64,000 nucleotides of DNA. Source: Fodinibacter sp963833495 (lineage in GTDB: Bacteria > Actinomycetota > Actinomycetes > Actinomycetales > Dermatophilaceae). Positions 1-7,936 of the stretch are shown piece by piece. Position 1 is the stretch's first letter; every line of letters begins with the position of its first letter. The stretch covers positions 322,691 through 386,690 of the forward strand of contig CAWHYJ010000020.1 of the NCBI GenBank assembly GCA_963833495.1, given 5' to 3'. Position numbers and translations under genes: made by a program. The notes beneath the pieces were generated by a model that did no database searches, was not told where the DNA came from, and was given only the letters and a program-made list of their open reading frames with translations.

Positions 1-464
1 CCCTCCTTCTTGAAGTCGAGACCCACCCAGCTCGCGAACGTGCTGTCGGGGGCCGTCACGGTGCGGTCCTCGAGGATCACCGGGATCTTGGCGGCCTGGG
101 CCTCCTTCAGGACGTCGTCCCACCCGTCCTCGACGATCGGGGCCATGACGATCGCATCCACCTTCTGGTTGATGAACGAGCGCACCGCGGCGATCTGGGC
201 CGCGGGCTCGTTGTCCGCGGCATTGAAGGTGAGGTCGAACCCCTTCTCCTTGGAGAAGGCCGCCTTCATGGACTCCGTGTTCGCGGAACGCCAGCCGCTC
301 TCCGACCCGGTCTGCGCGAACCCGACCTTGATCATGTCGGACGTCCCACCACCCGAGGAGGCAGTGCCGGCAGTGCCGGTGCCCGGGTCCGCGGAGCCGC
401 AACCAGAGATGACGAGCGACATCGCCCCCATCAGAACCGCTCCTGCCAGCATGCGTTTCCTCAT
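1..464 (-). CDS. YtfQ-like sugar ABC transporter substrate-binding lipoprotein (3' part beyond window edge)
   Basis: This is the N-terminal 154 residues of an extracellular periplasmic-binding-protein-fold solute receptor. It starts at 464 behind a strong ribosome site (complement of 471-478). It has a charged N-terminus, a hydrophobic stretch and a lipobox ISGC with Cys22, so it should be a lipid-anchored receptor. The mature start (VGFAQTGSESGWR), the middle (AAVRSFINQKVDAIVMAP) and the following VILEDR match the pattern of the galactofuranose-binding protein YtfQ. The ligand is inferred to be a pentose or galactofuranose-type sugar. The permease and ATPase genes would lie outside the window. 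Two LacI-type operators lie upstream. Confidence 0.85.
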   Translation of the reverse strand, partial: MRKRMLAGAVLMGAMSLVISGCGSADPGTGTAGTASSGGGTSDMIKVGFAQTGSESGWRSANTESMKAAFSKEKGFDLTFNAADNEPAAQIAAVRSFINQKVDAIVMAPIVEDGWDDVLKEAQAAKIPVILEDRTVTAPDSTFASWVGLDFKKE

Positions 465-543
465 GTGTGGTCCTCCTTGACCTGGCCGGCTGCGACGCCG
501 GAAATGGGGGCTTGCTCTTCCGGCCCGAGGGGCCGTGATGCGA

Positions 544-559
544 ATGTTAGCCCTAACAT
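544..559. promoter_or_regulatory. LacI-family operator upstream of sugar transporter (distal to second site)
   Basis: A perfect inverted repeat, ATGTTAG-CC-CTAACAT, lies about 80 bp upstream of the sugar-binding lipoprotein start. It has the form of known actinobacterial LacI-family operators (ATGTTAGCGCTAACAT type, described for arabinose and galactose regulators). A repressor responding to the transported sugar is inferred; its gene is not in the window. Confidence 0.7.
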
Positions 560-666
560 CCGGGTACAGCGCAAGCACCACGAGATCACGAATCGGGTGC
601 CAGTCCGGGCGCCACTACGTGCCCTTGGCCCCCAGGCGGCGCGACGGAAGCCCCTTCCGGCCAGAT

Positions 667-680
667 TGTTAGGCTTAACA
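667..680. promoter_or_regulatory. Second LacI-type operator
   Basis: TGTTA-GGCT-TAACA repeats the half-sites of the operator at 545-558 (TGTTA-GCCC-TAACA), about 120 bp farther from the gene. Paired operators at this spacing are compatible with looping by a tetrameric or paired LacI-type repressor, which is inference. Confidence 0.6.
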
Positions 681-1094
681 TCCAGCGCCCGCAAGGGCGC
701 TTCTCTCGCCATACGAATCGGCGGTACGGCAGTGGCGGCGGCCGCTGGGACCGCATCGTCAGGCGTCGCCGTGCCCGCCGGTTGGGAGAGCAGACGCCCC
801 CTGGCCGCTGGGCACGCGGAGTCGCGGTGACGACCTGACCGGCAACGACGTGACGGCACCGCTTGGTCCGTCAGCCGTAGCGACTTGGCTCCCCCGCACC
901 TCGTGGCACATGTCGCGGTCCGGTCAGCCATGGTGGCGCATCCGAAAGGGATCGTCGGGGGGCGGACGGACGCTCCGGCCGACTTTGCGCTGCACTTCCG
1001 CTCATCAGAATGAGGGGCGGACCGTCGTGCGTCTCTACGGCCAAAGGGTCACGTCATGGGCAGATCACATGGCCGCAGGTGGGTCCGGACATGG

Positions 1095-1216
1095 GCCCTC
1101 AGAACGAGTAGATCGAGCACATCGCGCCGAGCTTCTTGCGGACTGTGTGCGGACTAGGAGGGGTCGCACCCCATCTGAACTGCGCAAACGCGCCAATTCA
1201 GACGTTGAAGCGGAAC
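1095..1216 (+). repeat. Left att-like direct repeat (ychF 3'-end duplicate)
   Basis: Aligns without gaps to 8907-9028, about 87% overall. The right 80 bases (1137-1216) differ at only about four positions. They include the complement of the final ychF codons (Phe-Arg-Phe-Asn-Val-stop) although no ychF gene continues here. The copy also contains a 19-bp doublet of TGCGGAC at 1137-1155, possibly an integrase-binding site. Confidence 0.75.
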
Positions 1217-1345
1217 GAAGACCGGGGTTCTCGACCGTCGTCGGTCGTCGTCGGCGACAGCCGGAGAATGCAGTCTGACCTGCGGTTATGCGCTGATCCA
1301 GCCGTCGGGCGTCCTTGGCGGCGAACGGACTCCGCGGGACTTCTC

Positions 1346-1362
1346 GCGGACTGTTTGCGGAC
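1346..1362 (+). repeat. Partial third copy of the TGCGGAC doublet
   Basis: GCGGACTGTTTGCGGAC is a near match to the doublet in both island-end repeats (1137-1155 and 8949-8967). Located just inside the left end, it could be an arm-type integrase or excisionase site. The function is inferred from position and repetition only. Confidence 0.4.
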
Positions 1363-1368
1363 CGCCGG

Positions 1369-1827
1369 TCAGGTCGAGAGGCCTCTGGTGAGGGCGGCGT
1401 CGAACAGCGTCCGCGCGATCTGTTCAGCCTTCTCGGTCGCCGCTGCCCCCACCGGCTTCGCCTCATAGCGGTCCTGGTTGCGGGCGCGTCGCAGGCGGTC
1501 GAACTCTCGCGCTGCCTTCTCTGCCGGAGGCTTGTCGAACACCGCGCGCAGGTAGCGGCCGAGCGCCTCGTGCTGGCCTGGTCCGTTGGTCGTCCTGAAG
1601 CCGTACGCCGCCAGCAGTGCCTCGCCGGTGTCGTGACAGGCGTCGTAGGCGACGCCGTACCTGACGGTGACGCTCGTGAGCAGCGACAGCTGATCCAAGC
1701 GCTCTTGGGCCTGCCGCAGGAACGAGGTCGCCCGCGCGAGGTCTGCGGGCACGGCGTCGAGACGTCGCGCCTCGACCAGAGCGAGGACCGTTGCCTGCTG
1801 GACGCGGGTGAGCGGGGTCAGTGCCAC
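1369..1827 (-). CDS. HEPN-domain protein, candidate toxin partner of the MNT gene
   Basis: A 152-residue, largely alpha-helical protein. Near the C-terminus, residues 113-121 read RRARNQDRY, a conserved Arg-Asn-x3-Tyr pattern of the kind seen in HEPN proteins paired with minimal nucleotidyltransferases. The classical RX4-6H histidine is replaced, so RNase activity is uncertain. The GTG start overlaps the last 10 bases of the upstream MNT gene, indicating translational coupling. MNT/HEPN pairs are known toxin-antitoxin systems in which the HEPN member is the RNase toxin. The alternative is a non-toxic helical accessory protein. It lies just inside the left island end. Confidence 0.6.
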   Translation of the reverse strand: MALTPLTRVQQATVLALVEARRLDAVPADLARATSFLRQAQERLDQLSLLTSVTVRYGVAYDACHDTGEALLAAYGFRTTNGPGQHEALGRYLRAVFDKPPAEKAAREFDRLRRARNQDRYEAKPVGAAATEKAEQIARTLFDAALTRGLST

Positions 1828-2450
1828 GGCAGCTCCCCGATGACGGCGACTGCCGAGCCGCTGCGCACGTTGTCCAGGAAGCCGGAGGTCGCCGCGAACT
1901 CCTCCAGGGTCAGGATCGTCGGGTTGACGGGACGGTGCACCGCCGACTCGACGCGCGTGCACGCCTCGTACACGGCGTCCACGTCGGGCGCACCGAGCAC
2001 CATGAGGTCGATGTCGTTCGGGGCCGGACCAGCGTCACCGAGCAGCCGAGCGGCGAACGAGCCGTAGAGGAACGCCGTCTCGATCCCGTCGATGCGGGCA
2101 AGCTCCTCGGCCATGATCACCACCGGGCCGGTCACGACCGTGAGGATCTCGCGCAGGGGGTCCACCAGTGGGCTCTCAGCGTTGGCGCGGATCAGCCTGG
2201 TGCGCCCCACGTGCCTCTCGCTCAGGATGCCGGCATCGATCAGGCGAGCGACTTCACGGTGCGCGGTCGGGTAGGCCAGGCCGGCTCTCTCGGCCACGTC
2301 AGTGAGACTCAGCTCGTCGCCGGTGAGCAACAAGGTGGAAAGGAGACGTGCCTGACCGTCCGACCGGAAGATCGGAGCGAGGAGGGGTGACTCTGTTCTC
2401 ATATAGCTGAGGTTATCCTCCATGATATCGATAGTCAACGAGCCGCTCAC
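1818..2450 (-). CDS. MNT: winged-helix plus minimal nucleotidyltransferase protein, candidate antitoxin
   Basis: A 210-residue protein. Residues about 28-95 form an ArsR/MarR-like winged helix (SLTDVAERAGLAYPTAHREV). Residues about 115-200 form a minimal nucleotidyltransferase domain with GSFAARLLG at 130-138 and the acidic pair in DIDLMV at 146-151. In MNT-HEPN modules the nucleotidyltransferase neutralises the HEPN toxin by adding AMP, and the fused winged helix could autoregulate the operon. The GTG start at 2450 shares a base with the stop of the DUF3024 gene. Internal ATGs at 2423 and 2402 are possible alternatives. The 2395-2450 stretch is noticeably AT-richer than its neighbours, which suggests foreign DNA. 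Confidence 0.72.
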   Translation of the reverse strand: MSGSLTIDIMEDNLSYMRTESPLLAPIFRSDGQARLLSTLLLTGDELSLTDVAERAGLAYPTAHREVARLIDAGILSERHVGRTRLIRANAESPLVDPLREILTVVTGPVVIMAEELARIDGIETAFLYGSFAARLLGDAGPAPNDIDLMVLGAPDVDAVYEACTRVESAVHRPVNPTILTLEEFAATSGFLDNVRSGSAVAVIGELPWH

Positions 2451-2782
2451 TAGCCCCAGAAGATCGGGTCACCACTCGTCCCGATGTGGTCGAGGAGCGC
2501 CTGGACGTTCTTCGTCGGGCGCTTGCGCTTGTACTCGTGAAACTTGAGGTTGCGGTCGCGCCAGTAGATCGCCCACACGCCAGTCGTCCTGGTGTAGCGC
2601 AGTCGCGCGATCGGGAAGCGTGTGTGCTCACCGACGCCGTCCCACGGCGGCCGCACCTCGACGATGTCGACGTGTCGGTCGGAGATGTCGGCCTCGACCT
2701 TCAGCTCGTCCCACAGGTGCGCGGGCACCCGCTCTCGCGCCCAAAGGCGGATGCGGTGCAGGTCAGTCTCTGGAAGTACCAT
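2450..2782 (-). CDS. DUF3024 family protein, first gene of MNT-HEPN operon
   Basis: A 110-residue protein with features of the DUF3024 family: a short helical N-terminus (LPETDLHRIRLWARERVPAHL), a beta-rich core containing WAIYWRDRNLKFHEYK, a LLDHI helix and the characteristic terminal DPIFWG. The family has no established function. The stop overlaps the GTG of the MNT gene by one base, so all three genes look co-translated. A GTG lies one codon upstream of the chosen ATG. Its role with MNT/HEPN is unknown; an accessory or sensor role is only inference. Confidence 0.65.
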   Translation of the reverse strand: MVLPETDLHRIRLWARERVPAHLWDELKVEADISDRHVDIVEVRPPWDGVGEHTRFPIARLRYTRTTGVWAIYWRDRNLKFHEYKRKRPTKNVQALLDHIGTSGDPIFWG

Positions 2783-2817
2783 CACACCAGTCCATAGCGC
2801 ATAACCTACGAGGCGTC

Positions 2818-3162
2818 ATGAACATCGGGGACGACGCCAACCGCCTGGCGGCGGAGGTGCGTGCCCGGGTGCTCATCAACCGGCAGCTCCCCGGCGCGGG
2901 CTGATCTGTGCAGGACAGCGGGGCGCTCAACCTGTGCGCTACCCAGGGTGTGGCGCGCCGCGCGGCGCGAGGCGACGACGGCGACGGGGCACCGGCGGGC
3001 TGACTACTTGCTCTACGTCGACCAACGGGTCGGCGGTGTGATCGGGGCCAACCCGAGGGAGCCCCTCTGTCGGGTGTCGAGTGGCAGTCGGCGATGTACG
3101 CCGAGGGCCCCCCGGCCGAGTTCGAAGCCGTCGCCATTGCACTCGAAGCCTCAAGGACCGCG
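2818..3162 (+). pseudogene. Remnant of type I restriction enzyme subunit R (HsdR) N-terminus
   Basis: Three frames together spell a recognisable HsdR N-terminus. It begins ANRLAAEVRARVLINRQL, then an in-frame TGA where a Trp is expected, then SVQDSGALNLCATQGVA. A frameshift leads to RADYLLYVDQRVGGVIG, and a second leads back to PLSGVEWQSAMYAEG. The nuclease-domain pattern (ADYLLYVD... VIEAKP) is typical of the family, but the Glu/Lys of that motif are themselves altered (GAN). The helicase domain is absent, so only about a tenth of the gene remains. It is clearly non-functional. Confidence 0.65.
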
Positions 3163-3164
3163 TG

Positions 3165-3865
3165 ATCGGAACTGACCCGACCGACGCAGTACGCCTCCCC
3201 CGCGGCCGTCGCCCCGACATCGCCATGTCGATCCCCAAACCCGAAGACGTAGGGCAGCTCATGGTCGTAGCCGACGACGGTTCCAGCCATCATCGCCCTC
3301 TGCGCGTTCGCCGGCCTTCGCCTGGGCGAGGCCGCCGGAGTTCAGCTCGGCGACGTCGACTTCCTTCCTCCGCAAGTCACTCAAGGTCTCCCGCCAGGTG
3401 CAACGGGTCAACGGCGGGGCGATCGACCTACGGGCGCCGAAGTACGGGTCAGAGCGCGTCGTCTACCTCGCCGACAGCCTCGTCACCGTCCTGGCCAAGC
3501 ACGTCGCCGCCCAGGCCCCACCGGTAATGATCGTTGGCTCTTCGCCGGGGACGGGCGACGGCCCGCCGCACCAGAACACCGTCAGCTACTGGTGGCGCAA
3601 GACCCTGCGCGACGCCGAACTGTCCGGAATCAAGCTCCACGACCTGCGGCACTTCTACGCCTCCGGCCTCATCGCCGCCGGGTGCGACGTTGTGACCGTC
3701 CAGCGCTCGCTGGGTCACTCGAAGGCCACGACCCTCAACACGTACGCCCATCTCTGGCCGACCGCCGAGGACCGGACAAGGAAGGCCGCGGAGTCGATCA
3801 TGTCCGTATCGCTCGGCGAGCCCGCCGGGCGACTCGCCGAGAATTGGACGAGCACAGGCAAATGA
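3165..3865 (+). pseudogene. Frameshifted tyrosine recombinase (phage/island integrase)
   Basis: The catalytic half of an actinobacterial integrase is spread over three frames. It has a linker (AVRLPRGRRPDIAMSIP), box I with the first Arg (FAGLRLGEAAGVQLGDVD) in another frame, then a continuous frame from 3398 with APKYGSERVVYL (Lys strand), HDLRHFYASGL (His-x-x-Arg), QRSLGHSKATTLNTYAHLW (His and nucleophile Tyr) and a normal C-terminus. The N-terminal arm and SAM-like core-binding domains are missing and at least two frameshifts occur. It is almost certainly the remnant of the enzyme that mobilised the island. A sequencing error could explain single frameshifts but not the missing N-terminus. 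Confidence 0.8.
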
Positions 3866-4121
3866 GTCCTGCCTGGGACGGCAGACTTGCCTCCCATGGC
3901 GTGAACCGGTGGCGCGTCATTGCGCTCACTTAGGGACGACACCGTCCGGACTTGTCTCGGGTTGTCCAGGTTCGACCTCGGCCCTGGTCGGATGCAGCCT
4001 CGCAACGGCACATCTGGGGTCGTCACTGTGGACGATCCCGCAGCAGGAGCCGCGCTGCTGAACAGCTCGCCGACCGAGGCAGTTTCCTGACAGCGTGGAC
4101 TCCAGGCTGGGTTGCCTGTGC

Positions 4122-5333
4122 TCAGCGGCGCCGACCGATGAGGTAGAAGCGGTGGACCGGCTCGCCCTCACGGGGTACGACACCGCGCTGGTACCACTCC
4201 AGATCGGTCAGGCCGGCCGCCTGCGCAGCTGCGATGACGGTGGCTGGGTCGTGGTGGAGGAAGTCAAGATCGATCGGGATGTCCCATTGCTCGGGGACGT
4301 GCCTGGTCGATGGGCCGGCGAACAGGCTGAGCACCACGTGGCCGTCCGAACGCAGCGGCCGAACGAGGGCGGCGATCGCCTCGCGAAGTTCGGACGCGGC
4401 GAGGTGCACAAGGGAGTACCACGCGAGCACCACGCCCCACCCATCCGCATCGACGGGGCGGATCAGGTGCCGCAGGTCGCGCACCTCGAACATGATGTCG
4501 CGATGGGCGCGCCGAGCGTGCGCAACCATCTCGGCACTCAGGTCCGATCCCACCACCCGAGCACCGTGGTCGCGCAGGTAGGCGCTGATCAGCCCGGGGC
4601 CGCAGCCGACATCCGCCACGGGGTGGCCGCCGGCCAGATCGACGACCCGATCCAGGAGCCACCGTTCGAAGGGTGTGTCGTCGAGATCTGAGGCGAGCCC
4701 GGTCTCATATTCAGCGGCGAGCGAGTCGTAGGCGGCGCTCACCTTGGCGTCACGAGCCTGCGGCCCCTGCGCGAGGATGCTCTCCAGGTCGACCGCCTCG
4801 GAGGCCGCGTGCGCGTCCGAAGGCAGCTCCACCGGCCCGAGCAGGTGGATCCAGCGCGGGTCCTGCCAGCCGGGGAGCCGGGCGAGTTCCTGGACGAGCG
4901 GCTCCTCCCGGCAGGCGAGCCTGGTCAGGCAGTCCTCGACCGCAGCCCGGTCAGTGAACCCGTGCAGCCGCTCAGTGCGGGTCCGCAGCTCGCCCGCGGA
5001 TTGTGGGCCACGCAGCAGCAGCACGGTGATCAGCGCACGCTCGCCGGGATCAAGACCGAGCGCATCGTCGAGGAGCTGGTGGAACTTCAAGGTCCGCTGG
5101 CCGCGCCCGTCCCAGACCACCCGCACCAGCCCTTTCCCCTTGAGCGCGCGCGCAGTGGACTCGACCGTCTGCTCGTCGTAGTCGACGACCGGGTCCCGGC
5201 TGGTGCTCTGGTTGCACGCCGTGCGTAGCCCGTTGACGGTGAGGGGATAGCTGGTGGGCACGGTGACCTGCTTCTCCAGCAAGGCCCCCAGGACCCGCTG
5301 CTCGGTGGGCTCCAGACGTGGCAGGGGCGGCAT
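4122..5333 (-). CDS. YceH (DUF480)-SAM methyltransferase fusion protein
   Basis: A 403-residue fusion. Residues 1-170 are YceH/DUF480: paired winged helices, LEPTEQRVLGALLEKQ at the start, and the family signature SYPLTVNGLRTACNQS. Residues about 200-400 are a class I SAM-dependent methyltransferase with motif I VADVGCGPG at 239-247 and the usual beta-strand order (SDLSAEM; VVLAWYSLVHL). The start at 5333 has a good ribosome site (AAGGAG). YceH is a stand-alone protein of unknown function in proteobacteria; the fusion suggests DNA-guided or sensor-controlled methylation, which is inference. The substrate is unknown. Confidence 0.82.
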   Translation of the reverse strand: MPPLPRLEPTEQRVLGALLEKQVTVPTSYPLTVNGLRTACNQSTSRDPVVDYDEQTVESTARALKGKGLVRVVWDGRGQRTLKFHQLLDDALGLDPGERALITVLLLRGPQSAGELRTRTERLHGFTDRAAVEDCLTRLACREEPLVQELARLPGWQDPRWIHLLGPVELPSDAHAASEAVDLESILAQGPQARDAKVSAAYDSLAAEYETGLASDLDDTPFERWLLDRVVDLAGGHPVADVGCGPGLISAYLRDHGARVVGSDLSAEMVAHARRAHRDIMFEVRDLRHLIRPVDADGWGVVLAWYSLVHLAASELREAIAALVRPLRSDGHVVLSLFAGPSTRHVPEQWDIPIDLDFLHHDPATVIAAAQAAGLTDLEWYQRGVVPREGEPVHRFYLIGRRR

Positions 5334-5898
5334 GTCTTCTCCTTCGACCTTCAGCTCAGTGTCTCTCCCGCACGGCCGAGCCTGCCTCGTTGCTGCTCGT
5401 CATCGGGCGGGCTCGGGTTCGTTATCTCCGCCCTCGCCCCGGCGGCGGAAGAGATCGACCTCCCACTCGAATCCGGTCCTCGGCCCAGCCGAGGACCGGC
5501 GCCATCAGCCGGCCAGGCCGCCACGCCCAGACCTTCCGCTTCACAAGCCGGATACCCCGATCGAGCACCGGGCCCGTGACAGCCCAGCCGGGTCTCGAAA
5601 CCGTCGGCCTCCTCGCTCACGCACTCAGCGTAGGCGTCAGGCAAAACGCCCACCCCTGTCTTGAGTGCCTCCGTCACGCGCGCCCAAACGGTGCTGCAAC
5701 TCGCGGCTGTCGACCGCCTCTCCTCCCCACGGCCTGCCGCCGATGACGAGGACCCGCACAGCGCCCCCTTTCGCCGCAAGGCGCACCCGCGCACAGTGAG
5801 TGGTGTGCGGACGTCTTCACTTCGCCGGCAGCCCAGTACTGGCTGCTGTCGTCACGGCTGGGAGGATGGCGGGGGTGGCCCGCGGCGTTGGGAGTGCG
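5334..5898. other. Intergenic region without a recognisable gene
   Basis: About 565 bp. A minus-strand open frame of 147 codons spans 5351-5794, but I recognise no family in it and no good start. It may hold gene debris, in keeping with the decayed genes elsewhere in the island. Confidence 0.4.
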
Positions 5899-7020
5899 AT
5901 GGACACGATCAGTCATGTCGTCATCGGTGCTGGGCTGGCCGGGGCCTCCACAGCCTGGCACTTGGCACGCCGGGGGCGCGATGTCGTAGTGCTCGAGCGT
6001 GACCGTCCTGCGTCCCGGGCTGGGAGCTCGCATGGGTCGGCGCGGATCTTCCGCTACGCCTACGCGGACGCCTTGTACACCGAGCTCGTCCAGCGCTCCG
6101 CGCGTTGGTGGGAGGAGCTCACGGCCGTCTCCGGCCGAGACCTGATGGTGTGCACGGGCGGATTGGACCACGGCACCGTGACCCCGCCTCGTGACCTGGC
6201 GCGGATCCTCGCGGGTCGCGGAGTGCCCCACGAGTTGCTTGCCGCTCATGAGGCCGCCGGGCGGTGGCCGCAGCTGCGGTTCGACACCGACGTGCTCTAC
6301 CAGCCCGACGCGGGCGTCCTTGACGCCGAAGCCACCGTGCAGACCCTGCTCGCGGCCGCGACGGGACTCGGCGCCGAGGTGCGCACTGGCTGGGCCGTCA
6401 CCGCGGTCGAACGCGATGCCGGCGCGTACGCGGTCCGCAGCGCCGACGGTTACGAGGTTCGCGCCGAGCACGTCATAGTCGCGGCCGGCGGGTGGCTGCC
6501 CGACCTGCTTGGGCACCTTCCGCTCACCGGGGCGTTCCGAGAGGCCTTGCCCGCCTTCGAGGTCACCCAGGAACAGGCGTTCCACTTCCCAGTCCACGAC
6601 GACTTCCCGCTCTCGACCTGGCCCACGGTGATCCACGAGATACCGACCTGGCGCGCGTACGCCCTGCCCGGAGGGCGCGATGCGCAGTTCCGCGGGATGA
6701 AGATCGCCGAGTTCCACGCCGGGAAACGGCTGCCCTCAGCGGCGCACCAAGACCAGGTCGTCGCGGACGAGGCCCGCTGCCGGATGATCGAGAAGGTCCA
6801 CGAGTTCTACCCGGGCCTGCGTCCCGAGCCCTACGCAGAGACGACCTGCCTGTTCACCATGACCCCCACCGAAGACTTCGTCATCGACACCTGCGACGGC
6901 ATCACCATCGTCTCCGCCTGCTCCGGCCACGGCGCCAAGTTCGCACCCCTGCTTGGCAAGCTCGTGACCGACCACCTTCTCGACGACGCCGTACTCCCTC
7001 AGCAGTTCCTCGTCCGCTGA
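5899..7020 (+). CDS. Monomeric sarcosine oxidase-like FAD-dependent oxidoreductase
   Basis: A 373-residue member of the MSOX/N-methyltryptophan oxidase (DadA-like) family, which oxidises secondary amino acids such as sarcosine to an imine with O2 as acceptor. The dinucleotide-binding motif VIGAGLAGASTAW starts at residue 8, followed by GSSHGSARIFRYAY typical of the family. Cys317 in CLFTMTPTEDFVID corresponds to the cysteine that carries covalent FAD in Bacillus MSOX (Cys315). The C-terminal SACSGHGAKFAP motif is also present. The ATG at 5899 follows GGGAG; longer upstream starts would prefix non-family sequence. The exact substrate cannot be read from the sequence. Confidence 0.85.
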   Translation: MDTISHVVIGAGLAGASTAWHLARRGRDVVVLERDRPASRAGSSHGSARIFRYAYADALYTELVQRSARWWEELTAVSGRDLMVCTGGLDHGTVTPPRDLARILAGRGVPHELLAAHEAAGRWPQLRFDTDVLYQPDAGVLDAEATVQTLLAAATGLGAEVRTGWAVTAVERDAGAYAVRSADGYEVRAEHVIVAAGGWLPDLLGHLPLTGAFREALPAFEVTQEQAFHFPVHDDFPLSTWPTVIHEIPTWRAYALPGGRDAQFRGMKIAEFHAGKRLPSAAHQDQVVADEARCRMIEKVHEFYPGLRPEPYAETTCLFTMTPTEDFVIDTCDGITIVSACSGHGAKFAPLLGKLVTDHLLDDAVLPQQFLVR

Positions 7021-7385
7021 CCCCCGGCACCGTTGGTGGCCTCGACCGCCCACACCCGTACCGGCGACGCGACCCCAGTCCAAGTGCGTCAGCACCCGCG
7101 GCGGCGCACAACAACCCCGGCCTGCGGGTGGCTGACCGGGGTCCTGCCGTGCGGACACTGCGTGCAAAGAGTGCTTCTCGCCACCGGCACTGAGCCTCGC
7201 CCAAACACCCGGACCCCCTCGCCCGGGCCTCGCTCGCCTAACGTGCGTCTCGTCGGCCGCGTGTCGCCTAGTGACAGCCAGCGCCGTCGGTGGGTCTAGG
7301 GAAGAGACGAGGCCGCTCCGCCACCGACGATGTGAGTCGACGCCGTCGACGCGGTCCGCGCGGGCTCACGATCCGAGCCGCGCCT
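7021..7385. other. Intergenic region, nothing recognised
   Basis: About 365 bp between the convergent oxidase and MarR genes. I see no gene, clear hairpin terminator or repeat. Confidence 0.4.
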
Positions 7386-7871
7386 CTAGGCGTTTGTGCC
7401 ACCGCGCTCGGCGCGGCCAGCGCTCGCCGCTGGGGGTGCCGTCGCCGCCGCGAGCACCTTGCGCAACGCCCCCGCGAGCACCTCAGTCTCGCGTGCGGTG
7501 AGGTGGTCGGCGAACTCGCGCTGCACCGAGGCGACGTAGGTCGGTGCCGCCCTGCGCAACGCAGCCCTTCCTGCGTTGGTCACGGCCGCGAACGCCGACC
7601 GACCATCGTGCGGGTTGGGCTCTCGGGCCACCAGCCCGGCACGCACCAGCTCGTCGACGACCCGGCTCACCCGCGTGCGGCTGACGGCGGCGACCTCGCC
7701 GAGCTGGCCCATCGTCAGCCGCCGTTCGGGCGCGGAGTTGAGCTCGAGGAGGACGTCGTACCACGTGAGCGGCAGGCCGTGAGCCTCCTGAAGGGCACGG
7801 TCGAAACGCGGCACCAACGCGGAGTGCACCTTGAGCAGCGCACCCCAAGTGGCCGAGAGGTCAGCGGTCAT
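7386..7871 (-). CDS. MarR-family transcriptional regulator
   Basis: A 161-residue MarR protein with a winged helix-turn-helix (LTMGQLGEVAAVSRTRVSRVVDELV, the wing ending at NPHDGRS) flanked by dimerisation helices. It starts at ATG 7871; the upstream in-frame extension reads through the operators and is not coding. It is divergent from an azoreductase gene with two palindromic sites in the 89-bp gap, so it most likely represses both genes and is released by a quinone or electrophile. The inducer is inferred from the partner gene. The C-terminus is Ala/Gly-rich and probably disordered. Confidence 0.85.
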   Translation of the reverse strand: MTADLSATWGALLKVHSALVPRFDRALQEAHGLPLTWYDVLLELNSAPERRLTMGQLGEVAAVSRTRVSRVVDELVRAGLVAREPNPHDGRSAFAAVTNAGRAALRRAAPTYVASVQREFADHLTARETEVLAGALRKVLAAATAPPAASAGRAERGGTNA

Positions 7872-7893
7872 GACAACACGGTACCAACTCTTG

Positions 7894-7907
7894 TGCGTGC
7901 GCACGCA
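7894..7907. promoter_or_regulatory. MarR operator 1
   Basis: A perfect palindrome, TGCGTGC-GCACGCA, lies 23 bp upstream of the MarR start and overlaps its likely promoter region. It shares the GTGCG/CGCAC half-site with operator 2. Confidence 0.65.
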
Positions 7908-7920
7908 TCTTGCTATAACT

Positions 7921-7936
7921 ATGTGCGTACGCACAT
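7921..7936. promoter_or_regulatory. MarR operator 2 at azoreductase promoter
   Basis: A perfect 16-bp palindrome, ATGTGCGTACGCACAT. It directly follows a -10-like TATAACT at 7914-7920 and so would cover the transcription start of the azoreductase gene. Occupancy would block transcription, consistent with repression by the divergent MarR protein. Confidence 0.7.

Larger units (their letters stand above)
465..1094. other. Long non-coding stretch between sugar transporter and island
   Basis: About 630 bp without a credible gene. It holds the two LacI-type operators at 544-559 and 667-680. Open frames here have no recognisable protein character. No tRNA cloverleaf was seen next to the island boundary. 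Confidence 0.5.

Noticed and set aside
850..1278. 142-codon + strand ORF spanning the left att-like repeat
   Set aside because: Crosses the repeat boundary, no family pattern and no good start; better explained as chance in GC-rich DNA.
5351..5794. 147-codon minus-strand ORF between the YceH fusion and the oxidase
   Set aside because: No recognisable domain, odd Gly/Ala/Ser-rich composition, no ribosome site; recorded only as intergenic.
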